Source of the DNA: Candidatus Gastranaerophilales bacterium
Lineage (GTDB): Bacteria > Cyanobacteriota > Vampirovibrionia > Gastranaerophilales > Gastranaerophilaceae
DNA: 29,347 nt
Direction: 5' to 3'
Assembly (NCBI GenBank): GCA_905235825.1
Contig: CAJONH010000035.1
Location: 1 to 29,347, forward strand
Part shown: piece after piece, positions 1 through 9,695 of the stretch
How the letters are laid out: the number at the start of each line of letters is the position of its first letter
How positions within the stretch are numbered: position 1 is the first letter of the stretch
Notes under the pieces: generated by a model
Databases searched by the model: none
What the model was told of the DNA's origin: nothing
What the model saw: only the letters and a program-made list of their open reading frames with translations
Program-made: the position numbers and the translations under genes

Positions 1-3000
1 CGGTAAGAGCTGTTGCATCAGCCGTTCCGTATTGAACTTGTGAATTATTAGCAACGTCATCATCGTCAAAGAAGCCTGTAACGGTTAATTTATCAGTTGC
101 TTCCGTTGAACCTGTTGTAGTCTTATAATTCGTTGTAATAACTAAATCATCACCCGATTTTTCAAATGTCTGATTACCATTTGCAGCATCAGTATAAGAG
201 ATTGTTGTTAAAGTTGATGAATCGATGCCGTTAATTGTGTCATTACCTGCACCTTTATCAAGTATAACAACTTTATTACCTATATCATCGATATTTATTT
301 CATCATCACCTTTACCGAGATTGATGACATCATCACCCTTGCCTGTTGAAGCAATAACATCAGCACTGTTAGTACCTACAAAGATATCTTTTGTATCTAA
401 GCCGACATAACCTTCTTCATCAGCAGTTCCGATTACCAAACCTTCTGAAGCATAAGCAGATACTAGCGTTGTATCTGTACTACCGAGGTATGCAGCGACT
501 TTTGTACCGTCTACAACTTTAAAGTAATCTTTAACGGTTACTTTATGTTCCGTAGCTTCTCTAACTGTAGTTGTTGTAGCAGCCGTAGATGAAGTTTCGG
601 GTGTAACTTTTGTATCAGCAGCATAACTTACGTTAACAATTAAATCATCACCTGATTTAGTGTACTTATATACAGGAGCATTAACGGCATCAACAGAAGT
701 TGAAATTGCTGTTGAACCTGCATCCGTAAATTTAAGTATTGATTTAATATCGCCAGTACTTGTTGCACTTGAAACAGCTGTTGAAGTGAATTCAACCGTT
801 ACATCAGTATTTTTATCTGCTCTGTCAATTGTAATTGTTTTATCACCTTTAGCATCGATAGTAACCGTATCTTTACCGCCCTTGGTAAGAATTTCATCAT
901 CGCCATTGCCTGTAGAAATTGTATCGGCACCTGTTGAACCTGTAATCTTATCATTAAGAACAGTACCTTTTATAGTGCCTGAACCGTTGATTTTTACACC
1001 TGATACTGAATTTGTAACATTTGCAGAGGTACCTTCAAAGTAATCTTTGATAGTTAAAGTATCAACCGTAGCATCACCGCTTGCAGGTGTACTTGTTGTA
1101 ACAAACATCAAGTCTTTACCGTCGGCACTTGCGTATGTATCGGTTGAAATACCATCACCTGTAACATTTGTAACAGTTACGGAAGTTGCAGCAGTAGTAT
1201 CTTTTATGATAACTGTATCGTTACCGTCGCCGATAGCTCTTACAATAGTTTTTACACCTGTTTCGTCAATATTTATTGTATCATTACCTGCTCCGGCTTT
1301 GATTGTATCATCGCCTTTGCCTGTTGTGATTGTATCGTTGCCTTTTGTACCCAATATTGTTTCACTGTAATCGGTACCGGTTACTTTTTGTGTTAACGTA
1401 TCCACACCGGATACAAAGTTAAGAACAGCATCAGGAGATGAACCGTACTTAACTACCTTAGGAATGAAAGGTGTTTCAGCCGTAGCATTTTTGAAGTAAT
1501 CTTTTATTACGGTTGTTTCTTCCGTATCAACCGTAGCAGGAGAAACAGCATTATATACTCTCGTAAGGATTAAATCGTCGCCTGATTTAGTGTAGTAAAC
1601 ACCATTATCGCCTACAGATGTATTCAAACTATCGGAATCAGCAATTACAAATTTAACCGTAGCACCGTTTGTTACAACGATAGTATCTTTACCGTCGCCT
1701 TTTGCAAGGTTGATTGTCTTTGTTGTAGCATCGTCACTGCCGTTAATATTGATTGTATCATCGCCTTTTCCAGCTGTAATAGTATCTGCACCCGCTTTAG
1801 ATGTAATAGTATCTTTACCCGTTGAACCGATGATATTATCATCCAAGTTTGTATCAACTATAGTTCCTGAACCTTCGATATTAACTGTAGAAATAGAGAT
1901 ACCTGAAACCTGCGATGATTTTTCAAAGTAATCTTTAATTGTTAAGCTGTCGCCGTTCGGAATTGTAATTGATTCTGCGTCAACTGTCGTTCCTGTGATT
2001 ATTAAATCTTTACCGTCCTGACTTGCATAGTATGCAGGTGAACTTCCTAAATTAGAAGTATCAACAGTAACATTTGCACTATCATTATTTATTACAAGAG
2101 TATCTTTACCTGTTCCTGCTTCAAAGTATACAATCTTAGAACCTGCACCGTTAACAGTAATTGTATCAGCACCTGCACCGGAGAAAATTTCATCGTTGCC
2201 TGCACCTGTTGTTATTTTATCAGCACCCGATGTACCAAGTATAGTTTCATTGAAATCTGTACCTGTTACTTTTTGTGTTAAAGTATCGGAACCTGATACA
2301 AAGTTAAGAACGCTTTCGCTATTAACCTTTAATTTTATATTTTCAGGATTGAGGAAGTAATTTTGTACTTTTGTTGTTTCAGTTACGGCATCTGAACCTG
2401 AGCCGTATACTCTTGTATAGATTAAATCATTTCCTGATTTTGAGTATGTTTCATTAGTTACATTACTTGAATCCGTTACAACTAAATCAACAACAGCATC
2501 GGCATTTGAAATAACAATCGTATCAACACCTTCGCCTTTTGCAATATTAATTGTTTTATTGCCTGTTCCGTTAACTGTGATTACATCGTTGCCCTTACCT
2601 GCATTAATGATATCATCGCCTGCACCTGTTGAAATTCTGTCAACACCTGTTGAACCGTTTATTGTTTCGGCAAAATCAGTACCTGCTATCGTACCTGCTT
2701 TATCAGCAGTGTATGATAATTTATTAGCACCGACATTATCTATTGAAGCACTGTTTACTTTTATTTTAGCCTGTTCACTTGTTGATAAACCAAAGTATCC
2801 TTTAACGTTTGTTGTTTCATAAGTTGTTGTTACGCTTGAAGTTTCTTCATTTGTTGTTGTAAACATACGTTTAATCAATAAATCTTTGCCGTCAGCACTT
2901 TCTTCATAAGAAAGCGTTCCTTCTGATTCAGCTGTTTCAGCATCTTTTTCAAATACAATATTTAATGAATCAGGAACCGTATTCAAGTTGATTGTATCAC

Positions 3001-6000
3001 TTCCGTCTGCATCATATATTGTAACGGTCTTATTTCCGTCACCTGTTATATTGATTGTATCATTGCCTGCTCCAGGGGTAATATTATCATCACCTGCACC
3101 TGTATTAATTGTGTTTGCTTTTGTACCGCCTACAATCGTATCGCCTAAAGATGTACCATTAATTGTACCTTCACCCGTGAATGTTAATTTAATGTTTGAT
3201 AAACTTGAAACACCGCCAGTCAAAGAACCTATACCGCTTATGGTATCAATTCTCTTTGAAGCGTCGGTTGTGAAGTAATTTTGAACGGTAATTGTATCAG
3301 TAGGTTCGGTAGTATCTGTATGGACGAGAGAAATCTTTAAGTTATTTCCTTCTTTAGAATACAATACACTGCTTAAACCTTCTGTATCGGTTATATTAAT
3401 TGTATCGGTGTTATTTGCATTGTAGATTGTATCATTTCCGTCGCCCGATGCAAATTCAAATGTTGTATTACCTGCACCCGAATAAAGGTTATCTTTGCCT
3501 TCACCGCCGACTAAAGTATCACCGTAGCCTGCAGCTCTTAAAGTATCGTTTCCTGCTCCTCCGTTGATAGTTTCAACTAATGCAACGGAACCTGTTATAT
3601 TTTGAGTTTTTGTTGAACCAGAATCACCAAGCTGAACATTACCTGTTGTATTTACGTATGCAAGTAAATCAATAGCAACAGCACCATTAACACTTATATT
3701 TGCTGTAGGAATACTAGCTGATGATGAACTTGAAGTATTGTATGCTTTCAAGTAATCTTTTACGGTAATTGATGAAGAATCAGCTGATCCGTAAGTAATA
3801 ACAAGGTCATTACCCGATGATTTAAATTTAACATTATTTGCACTATCGGTAATATCAATAGTATTTGTTCCGGTTCCTAAGTAAACTGTATCGGTTGAAA
3901 CGTGTGTATCATCAAATTCAAATGTGTTGGCACCCGATCCGCCGTACAAATTGTTTTTACCTGCACCGCCGTTTAATGTATCATTTCCTGAAACAGCTCT
4001 TAACGTATCGTTTCCTTTACCGCCGTACAACGTTTCATCAAGCACAGTACCCGTTATATTTTGTATTTTTGTTTCATCAAATTTTTGAGTTGAACCGTCA
4101 TCATTAACAGCACCTAAAATTTGACCGTTTGCGGTTTCTGCTAAATCGGCTACTGCTGCATCACTGAATTTAACTTTTACAGTAAAGAGCGAAGCACCGG
4201 CTGTATAACCTTTTAAGTAATCTTTAACGGTTACGGTTTCGGCTTTTTGTGAGCCTGATGCCTGTGTATAAGTGATAACTAAATCATTACCGCTTACTTT
4301 ATATGTTGCATCAGCTGCATTTACGTCAGTAAAATCTATAACGGTTTTTGCACTTCCTGTTGCAAGAGCTTCAGGGTATATTGTTTTATTGCCGTCACCC
4401 TGAGCAATAGAAACGGTTGTTGTTGCACCTGTTATATTATTTCCGTATACTGTATCATTACCTTTACCGAGTTCAAATGTTACATCACCATTAAATATAT
4501 TTCTTAATACATCTGCACCTGCAGTTCCTTCAACCGTAATTGAAGTTTCAGGAGTTCCATTAGTACTGATTGTAACATCGGCACTTGTCATATTAAAGTA
4601 ATTTTTAACGGTTACTGTTCCTACATCAGTTGAGGCAGAAGAATCATAATTATGTATAATTAAGTCTTTTCCTTTTGCTGAATACTTTAATGTATTAGAG
4701 GTATTGAAATCTAATCTGTTAGCACCTGAACCGAGTGTTACCGTATCATTACCGTCACCATCATTAAATACAAAGGTTGTTGTACCTGTTCCGCCTTGTA
4801 AATTATCGTTTCCTTTGTTACCCGTTAAAGTATCAATACCGCCTACGGCTTTTAAATTATCATTACCCTGTCCGCCGTTGATAACTTCGTTTAACGATGT
4901 ACCTGTTATGTTTTGAGCTTTTGTTTCACTTGAATTACCAAGTTCAAAAACAACTTGACTTTCATCACTTAAATCATAAGCAGCTGTTTGAGCAGTACCA
5001 GCAGAATTCATTAACTTGAATACAACATCGTTTGCACCAAGATTGAAATTACCTATATTTCTGAGAGTAATTTTATCAGATTTACCGTCTATTGTAATAT
5101 ATGCATCTTTGCCGTTGGGTAATTTTGAAAAATGAAGTTTACTTGTATCAGTTACAGATGATGCCCATTCAATAGTAAGTTTTTCACCTTGAGTATAAAC
5201 TATTGTATCTTGACCGGCTCCGTCTTTGAATTTAATTACATCGGTTCCTTTTCCGCCTGTGATTGTATCATTAAATCCTTGTGTTCCTTCAATAATATCA
5301 CCGTCAGCCGTACCTGTTATGTTACCTTTTCCCGTGATATGAATTAAATTAGCACCAATTACATCAGATGCGATTGATTTGGTTACAGTACCATTACCTG
5401 TTATGATTTTATCAACTTTATCTCTTGCTGTGAAATAATTTGCAATAACAAGTTTATCTCCGGCATGAGCTGAACCATTCTTTGAAGTAATTTCTAAATT
5501 ATTGCCATTCTTATAAAATACTAAATCAGCAAAAGCAGAAGCACCTAAATTTATCTCATCAGCAGATATTGAATTATAAATTGTATCAACACCATAGGCA
5601 CTTGTACCGATGAAGTCATAAACAAATGTATCCGCATCTTTACCGGAATACAAAGCATCGTTTCCTGCCTTACCGTCTATAACGTTCTTTCCTGCCGTAC
5701 CTCTTAATACATCGTTTGCACTTCCGCCATTGATCTTTTCACTTAATTGTGAACCCGTTACGTTTAATGCACCAGTTTTTGCATTTTCGCTGAACGCATT
5801 TGCCGTATTTTTAACATTTTTACCTGATTCTGAATCATATATATAAGCATCTAATTTGATATCAGCTAAATTAACGGCAGCACCTGCATTTGTTTTTATT
5901 GATTTTATTGAAGAATTTCCGCTGAAATAATTTACAACAGTTACGGAATCATTTGCCGAACCAGTGCTGTAACCTGTAATTACAAGATTATTACCAGATC

Positions 6001-8302
6001 TGGTATAAGTTAAATCAGCTGCAGCAACACTTGTTTTAAATTGAAGTGTATCATTTCCTTTACCTGAATATACTTTATCAGCTCCGTCGCCGCTTCTGAA
6101 TACAAATGTATTATCTCCTGCAGTGCCGTAAAGGTTATCATCGCCTTTTCCGCCTTCAATTGTATCATCACCCGTTCCGCCTTTTATTGTATCAGCGTAG
6201 TTTGAACCCGTAATATCATTATTACCGCCAACTGCATTGATTGTTATACCTTTACCGTTTGATGCGGAATATGCCGAAGCATCAAGGTATTCATTATGCC
6301 ATGTTCCGTTGTATGATGCTTTATCAAATGAGAATTTTTCAAATTCATAATCTGCAAGGTTTAAACCGTCCGTATTATCTGTAGTTTGCAATATTACGGA
6401 GCCTAATGTTCCCGTAACATCAGTTTTACCGTAGTTTTTAAGGATGATCTGGCTTCCGTTTGTAGCACCTGTTTTAGTTGATGTAATAACAACATCATTG
6501 CCCGAAATTTCAACTTGTAAATCGCTAAATGCCAAACCTGCAACACTATTTAAATCTAAAATAAGATTTTCATCTTTTGTCAAATTGTATGTATCCGTAT
6601 TCCATGCTGCACTACTATATATTGCAGTATTTGTACCTTTTCCGCCTGTTATGGTGTCAAGACCTGCAGTTGCATTGATAGTATCATTGCCGTCGCCTGC
6701 AATTATCGTATCGTTATATTTTGAACCCGTGATTTCATCATCACCCGCACCTGCATTTATAGTTGCACCTCTTTTTTGTGCGTCTTTTAATGAAGCATAT
6801 CTTGTTGATAATGTTGTATCACTATCTAAAGAGCTTGCACTAATATTTGATGATAAATAACCGTCTGTATATGCCATTTTCGATGCGGAAAATTCCGAAT
6901 ATGCAGTTAATGACAATGTTTTATGTTTTAGGTCAATATAGCTTGTTGGTGTTGTTGCTGTTAAATAATCACCTGCAGCGTCAAATATAACATTTCCGTT
7001 TGCACCTGTGGTATCTGTTGTTTTGAAGTTTTTAACAGTTGCAACAACCGCACCTGTTGATGTCAATTTAATTAATAAATCATTTTTATCAAAAGCAAGT
7101 GTGTAGTTTGATTTATTATTGTTTATAGCACTTGCATCAATAATTAAATTTTCATCCCTTGTAAGTACAATGTTTGGGTTTGCACCGCTTACCAATTTAA
7201 TGGTGTTTGTGCCTTTTCCGCCCGTGATTGTATCTTTACCTCCGCCGACATTGATTACATCATCGCCGTCGCCTGCATTGATTGTATCGTTATATACAGA
7301 ACCCGTGATTACATCATTACCTGCTCCCGCATTGATTGATGCACCTTTGTTTGTTGTTATAACCTCACTGTTTAATGAAGAAGCATTAATTGTTGATGAA
7401 TACCACTTATCGGTATATGATACTTTCTTTGATGAAAAATCATTGTATGTAAATATGCTGTCATTTTTTAAATCAATACAACTTGCAGGAGTTAAATTAG
7501 TACTTGCATCTAATATAACAGAACCGTTTAACCCCGTAACATCAGAAGCAGCATAGTTCCTGATTGTTGCAACCGTTGTGCCGTTTGCTTTAATTAATAA
7601 ATCATTCTTATTAAAATCGAAGGAATAATGAGATATATTAGCATCAACAGCATTTGCTCTTATGATTAAATTTTCATCTTTTGTAAGTACAATGGTTGGA
7701 TTTGCACCTGTTGAAAGATTAACAATATTTGTACCTTTACCGCCTGTAATTGTATCATCTCCGATTCCTGCTGTTACGGTAATTGTATCATCGCCTGCAC
7801 CTGCATTAACAGTATCACCTCTGCCTGATGTTGTAATTACGTCATCTCCGCTGTTTGCATTAATAGTGAAACCTTTTGAACCCGAAAAACCGGAAGCATC
7901 AATTGTATCTTTTAAAACCGTTCCGTTTACTACGGTACCGCTTGTCGGCTGAGTAATTGCCGCATAACTGTTTTGAACCTTGCCCCATTCATCTATTATG
8001 CTTACAGCATAACCTGCAGGAGTTGTACTGTCTTTAAAATACTTAATCGGGCTTGTTACTGTCTTGCCGTTATAAAACCCTTTTAAAATAACGTTTTTAG
8101 TACCCAACCCTGATATAACCAAATCCCCGTCAGTGTTTACCAATGCACTAATATCATCAATATCATTTCCGGTATTTGTATTAACATTAAATGCTGTATA
8201 GCCTTTTAACGCATCTGCAGGAATTGTGACATCATTGCTACCTAATTCAGTAACTTGATCTGAACTTAATGTGAAGTCTTTTGTGGTTACTTTTGTCGCC
8301 AT
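1..8302 (-). CDS. Giant modular RTX-like calcium-binding protein, C-terminus beyond the window
   Basis: An uninterrupted minus-strand frame runs from ATG at 8302 off the left edge (2767 whole codons). I confirmed the same frame at about 60, 520, 1045, 4220, 5930, 7040 and 8300. An AGGAG site lies about 10 nt upstream of the start. The N-terminus (MATKVTTKDFTLSSDQVTEL) has no Sec signal peptide. The body is built of modules holding hemolysin-type nonapeptides (GGxGxDxhx), for example GGKGDDNLYG and GAGDDTI, followed by a beta-rich stretch ending in motifs such as LTVKDYF. Three early modules carry GGKGTN and LTKDENLI. RTX repeats usually bind Ca2+ outside the cell after type I secretion using an uncleaved C-terminal signal. 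That end is not visible, so secretion route and role (adhesin, surface layer or enzyme) are inference. No catalytic domain was recognised. A fixed-frame loss would show as a frameshift, and none was seen. Confidence 0.9.
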   Translation of the reverse strand, partial: MATKVTTKDFTLSSDQVTELGSNDVTIPADALKGYTAFNVNTNTGNDIDDISALVNTDGDLVISGLGTKNVILKGFYNGKTVTSPIKYFKDSTTPAGYAVSIIDEWGKVQNSYAAITQPTSGTVVNGTVLKDTIDASGFSGSKGFTINANSGDDVITTSGRGDTVNAGAGDDTITVTAGIGDDTITGGKGTNIVNLSTGANPTIVLTKDENLIIRANAVDANISHYSFDFNKNDLLIKANGTTVATIRNYAASDVTGLNGSVILDASTNLTPASCIDLKNDSIFTYNDFSSKKVSYTDKWYSSTINASSLNSEVITTNKGASINAGAGNDVITGSVYNDTINAGDGDDVINVGGGKDTITGGKGTNTIKLVSGANPNIVLTRDENLIIDASAINNNKSNYTLAFDKNDLLIKLTSTGAVVATVKNFKTTDTTGANGNVIFDAAGDYLTATTPTSYIDLKHKTLSLTAYSEFSASKMAYTDGYLSSNISASSLDSDTTLSTRYASLKDAQKRGATINAGAGDDEITGSKYNDTIIAGDGNDTINATAGLDTITGGKGTNTAIYSSAAWNTDTYNLTKDENLILDLNSVAGLAFSDLQVEISGNDVVITSTKTGATNGSQIILKNYGKTDVTGTLGSVILQTTDNTDGLNLADYEFEKFSFDKASYNGTWHNEYLDASAYSASNGKGITINAVGGNNDITGSNYADTIKGGTGDDTIEGGKGDDNLYGTAGDNTFVFRSGDGADKVYSGKGNDTLQFKTSVAAADLTYTRSGNNLVITGYSTGSANDSVTVVNYFSGNSSIKSIKTNAGAAVNLADIKLDAYIYDSESGKNVKNTANAFSENAKTGALNVTGSQLSEKINGGSANDVLRGTAGKNVIDGKAGNDALYSGKDADTFVYDFIGTSAYGVDTIYNSISADEINLGASAFADLVFYKNGNNLEITSKNGSAHAGDKLVIANYFTARDKVDKIITGNGTVTKSIASDVIGANLIHITGKGNITGTADGDIIEGTQGFNDTITGGKGTDVIKFKDGAGQDTIVYTQGEKLTIEWASSVTDTSKLHFSKLPNGKDAYITIDGKSDKITLRNIGNFNLGANDVVFKLMNSAGTAQTAAYDLSDESQVVFELGNSSETKAQNITGTSLNEVINGGQGNDNLKAVGGIDTLTGNKGNDNLQGGTGTTTFVFNDGDGNDTVTLGSGANRLDFNTSNTLKYSAKGKDLIIHNYDSSASTDVGTVTVKNYFNMTSADVTISTNGTPETSITVEGTAGADVLRNIFNGDVTFELGKGNDTVYGNNITGATTTVSIAQGDGNKTIYPEALATGSAKTVIDFTDVNAADATYKVSGNDLVITYTQASGSQKAETVTVKDYLKGYTAGASLFTVKVKFSDAAVADLAETANGQILGAVNDDGSTQKFDETKIQNITGTVLDETLYGGKGNDTLRAVSGNDTLNGGAGKNNLYGGSGANTFEFDDTHVSTDTVYLGTGTNTIDITDSANNVKFKSSGNDLVITYGSADSSSITVKDYLKAYNTSSSSSASIPTANISVNGAVAIDLLAYVNTTGNVQLGDSGSTKTQNITGSVALVETINGGAGNDTLRAAGYGDTLVGGEGKDNLYSGAGNTTFEFASGDGNDTIYNANNTDTINITDTEGLSSVLYSKEGNNLKISLVHTDTTEPTDTITVQNYFTTDASKRIDTISGIGSLTGGVSSLSNIKLTFTGEGTINGTSLGDTIVGGTKANTINTGAGDDNITPGAGNDTINITGDGNKTVTIYDADGSDTINLNTVPDSLNIVFEKDAETAESEGTLSYEESADGKDLLIKRMFTTTNEETSSVTTTYETTNVKGYFGLSTSEQAKIKVNSASIDNVGANKLSYTADKAGTIAGTDFAETINGSTGVDRISTGAGDDIINAGKGNDVITVNGTGNKTINIAKGEGVDTIVISNADAVVDLVVTDSSNVTNETYSKSGNDLIYTRVYGSGSDAVTETTKVQNYFLNPENIKLKVNSESVLNFVSGSDTLTQKVTGTDFNETILGTSGADKITTGAGNDEIFSGAGADTITVNGAGSKIVYFEAGTGKDTLVINNDSANVTVDTSNLGSSPAYYASQDGKDLIITGTTVDAESITIPNGDSLTIKDYFEKSSQVSGISISTVNIEGSGTIVDTNLDDNIIGSTGKDTITSKAGADTITAGKGDDTININGSDDATTKTINLAKGDGKDTIVVTNGATVKFVIADSDSLNTSVGDNGVYYTKSGDDLILTRVYNAVSPATVDTEETTVIKDYFKNATAETPFIPKVVKYGSSPDAVLNFVSGVDTLTQKVTGTDYSETILGTKGNDTITTGKGDDTIKAGAGNDTINIDETGVKTIVRAIGDGNDTVIIKDTTAATSVTVTNVTGDGISTDTYASADGKDLMFVTTSTPASGDATVDTLTIKDYFEGTSANVTNSVSGVKINGSGTIKGTVLNDKITGSTGADTISTGNGDDEILTKGGKDTVTIDAKGDKTITIDRADKNTDVTVEFTSTAVSSATSTGDIKSILKFTDAGSTAISTSVDAVNAPVYKYTKSGDDLIVNVSYAADTKVTPETSSTAATTTTVREATEHKVTVKDYFKVVDGTKVAAYLGSTDTTLVSAYASEGLVIGTADEEGYVGLDTKDIFVGTNSADVIASTGKGDDVINLGKGDDEINIDDIGNKVVILDKGAGNDTINGIDSSTLTTISYTDAANGNQTFEKSGDDLVITTNYKTTTGSTEATDKLTVTGFFDDDDVANNSQVQYGTADATALT
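80..8080 (-). repeat. Tandem protein-coding modules of the RTX-like gene, about 16 units
   Basis: The DNA for the (T/I)VKDYF-like boundary motif recurs on the minus strand near 90, 525, 1040, 1500, 1925, 2355, 2800, 3275, 3755, 4215, 4595, 5435, 5925, 6440, 7030, 7555 and 8040. The modules are therefore about 380-840 bp, most often 430-530 bp. Between 640 and 2420 two module types appear to alternate: the context read near 645 recurs near 1570 and 2420, and that near 1380 recurs near 2268. This gives a two-module super-period of about 0.85-0.93 kb. The copies have diverged, so this is an old expansion rather than a fresh duplication. Confidence 0.8.
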
Positions 8303-8593
8303 AAGTTTTTCTCTCCTTTTTTATTCTTATAACTGCTTCTGTTTATATTACTTTTGTAATTTACTTTTTTCCTTAAAAAAACAACTATATACCCCTCTCA
8401 GGGTATCTCAAATCTGATTTTTATCTACTCAATAAAAATACTCCCTTGTTATTAATATTTTTGTGTACACTGAAAATTTTCATACTTATTATCATCTGAC
8501 AAAATTCATGCGATGTCAATAAATTTCTTTTTGTTACAAAAATTTTATTTTTCATCACCTTTTTTATTTAAATTTAACTTAGTATTTTAATTC
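8303..8593. other. Gene-free AT-rich leader between the RTX gene and the REP array
   Basis: No coding frame was found. The stretch holds the RTX gene ribosome site (ctcc at 8313-8316 on plus), the candidate promoter at 8491-8519, a short hairpin near 8390-8407, and, from about 8563, the first copy of an AT-rich spacer that recurs near 8767 and 9571 as part of the REP array. Confidence 0.6.
8491..8519 (-). promoter_or_regulatory. Candidate promoter of the RTX-like gene
   Basis: On the minus strand a perfect TTGACA (8519-8514) is followed after 17 nt by GATGAT (8496-8491). A better -10 match, GATAAT, overlaps it but has a 20-nt spacer. This would leave a leader of about 185 nt, rich in A and T, holding one short hairpin (ATACCC/GGGTAT, about 8390-8407). 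It is inferred from consensus only. Confidence 0.45.
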
Positions 8594-8965
8594 GGCAGAC
8601 TAAAGTCTACCCTACTGCTCTGTTGTTTCTCGGTAGGTTCTCGGTAGACTAAAGTCTACCCTACTTCTGTTGTTTATCGGTAGGTTCTCGGCAGACTAAA
8701 GTCTACCCTACTACTCTGTTGTTTCTCGGTAGGTTCTCGGTAGACTAAAGTCTACCCTACTACTGCTTTTTTATTTAAATTTGACTTAGTATTTTAATTC
8801 GGTAGACTAAAGTCTACCCTACTTCTGTTGTTTCTCGGTAGGTTCTCGGTAGACTAAAGTCTACCCTACTGCTCTGTTGTTTCTCGGTAGGTTCTCGGTA
8901 GACTAAAGTCTACCCTACTACTCTGCTCATGATTTAAATATTTGTAGGGCAGACTTTAGTCTGCC
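8594..8965. repeat. REP-like palindrome array upstream of the RAYT gene
   Basis: Eight copies of an 18-bp palindrome lie here: GGTAGACTAAAGTCTACC or its GGCAGAC variant, with an 8-bp stem. They start at 8594, 8643, 8690, 8739, 8801, 8848, 8897 and 8948. Most repeat at 47-49 bp with near-identical 29-31-bp spacers that contain a half site (CTCGGTAGGTTCTC). The last copy (8948-8965) is in the opposite orientation, 30 bp before the transposase start. Read on the minus strand, the forward copies are preceded by GTAG, the guide tetranucleotide known for E. coli REP/RAYT systems. A long AT-rich spacer occurs at about 8563-8593 and 8767-8800, so the array also carries a segmental duplication. Confidence 0.9.
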
Positions 8966-8994
8966 AATTGAAAAAATCATGTTATTATAGTTAT

Positions 8995-9516
8995 ATGTCA
9001 AATTTTAAAAGATATTACAATAATAATAATATTGTTTTTCTTACGATTGTTACATATAATCGTAATCCTATTTTAATAGAAAATATTGTTATTTTAAGAA
9101 CAGCACTTAAATCAGTTAAATATGAATATAAAATTATTGCAGGAATTGTACTTGCTGACCATATCCATCTGCTTATACAAACTAAAAACGCAGCAGATTT
9201 TCCCAAAATTATAGCTTCCTTTAAAGTTAATTTCTCAAGAAATTTACAATTTAATGAAAACCAAACTTTAAATCAAAAACAAAGACGAGAAAAAGGAATT
9301 TGGCAAAGAAAATATTACGACCATATTATTAGAGATGAAAATGATTTTTATAAACATTTGGATTATATTCACTTTAATTCAATGAAACATTTAAATATAA
9401 AACCTTCTGATTGGGAATATTCTTCATTTAATAAATTTGTTTCAAACGGTTACTATGAAAAAAATTGGTGTAATTTCAATGATAAGCATAATATTTCTTC
9501 TATGAATTTAGAATGA
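8995..9516 (+). CDS. REP-associated tyrosine transposase (RAYT, Y1_Tnp/IS200-like family)
   Basis: The product is a single-domain HUH enzyme of 173 residues. Family members nick and join single-stranded REP DNA through a catalytic tyrosine. The metal-binding motif is ADHIHLL (His56, His58). The C-terminal block YYDHIIRDENDFYKHL then LDYIHFN is typical of RAYTs, and Tyr124 is the likely nucleophile, followed by the usual tail DWEYSSFNKF. The frame is intact. I chose ATG 8995; an upstream TTG at 8968 would add MKKSCYYSY, which lies next to the palindrome and has no support in the family. No clear Shine-Dalgarno site is seen. It is flanked by inverted and direct REP-like palindromes on both sides, which fits a domesticated transposase that maintains these repeats rather than an insertion sequence with its own ends. 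Confidence 0.93.
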   Translation: MSNFKRYYNNNNIVFLTIVTYNRNPILIENIVILRTALKSVKYEYKIIAGIVLADHIHLLIQTKNAADFPKIIASFKVNFSRNLQFNENQTLNQKQRREKGIWQRKYYDHIIRDENDFYKHLDYIHFNSMKHLNIKPSDWEYSSFNKFVSNGYYEKNWCNFNDKHNISSMNLE

Positions 9517-9546
9517 TATATTTCCAAATTATCGGAAAGTTTTCTC

Positions 9547-9675
9547 GGTAGACTAAAGTCTACCCTACTGCTTTTTTATTTAAATTTGACTTTGTATTTT
9601 AATTTGGTAGACTAAAGTCTACCCTGCGGCTGTACTTATTCCTCTGCCTGCAAGTTTGGCAGGCTGAAGCCTGCC
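9547..9675. repeat. REP-like palindromes downstream of the RAYT gene
   Basis: Two copies of GGTAGACTAAAGTCTACC lie at 9547-9564 and 9606-9623, with the AT-rich spacer between them that also occurs at 8563 and 8767. A third palindrome of the same layout but different stem, GGCAGGCTGAAGCCTGCC, lies at 9658-9675. The last two are followed on plus by CCTGC rather than CCTAC, so the minus-strand guide would be GCAG rather than GTAG. They may be a diverged subfamily. Confidence 0.85.
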
Positions 9676-9695
9676 CTGCTGCTTTATTCATTGCA

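Noticed and set aside
225..7952. Many open plus-strand frames of 60-145 codons rich in Pro, Ser, Leu and Val
   Set aside because: They are antisense shadows of the minus-strand repeat gene. Their composition mirrors Gly/Asp/Thr codons, and none has its own ribosome site or family resemblance.
8385..8410. TPP riboswitch suggested by CTGAGAGGGG in the RTX leader (minus strand)
   Set aside because: Only this short match exists; the second conserved TPP motif and the long stems are missing, and the downstream gene is not a thiamine gene.
8594..8965. CRISPR array
   Set aside because: The repeated unit is itself palindromic with near-identical spacers, one copy is inverted, and no cas gene is present. 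The RAYT explains it better.
8968..8994. TTG start for the RAYT gene
   Set aside because: It would begin 2 bp after the palindrome and add residues unknown in the family; ATG 8995 fits the usual N-terminus.
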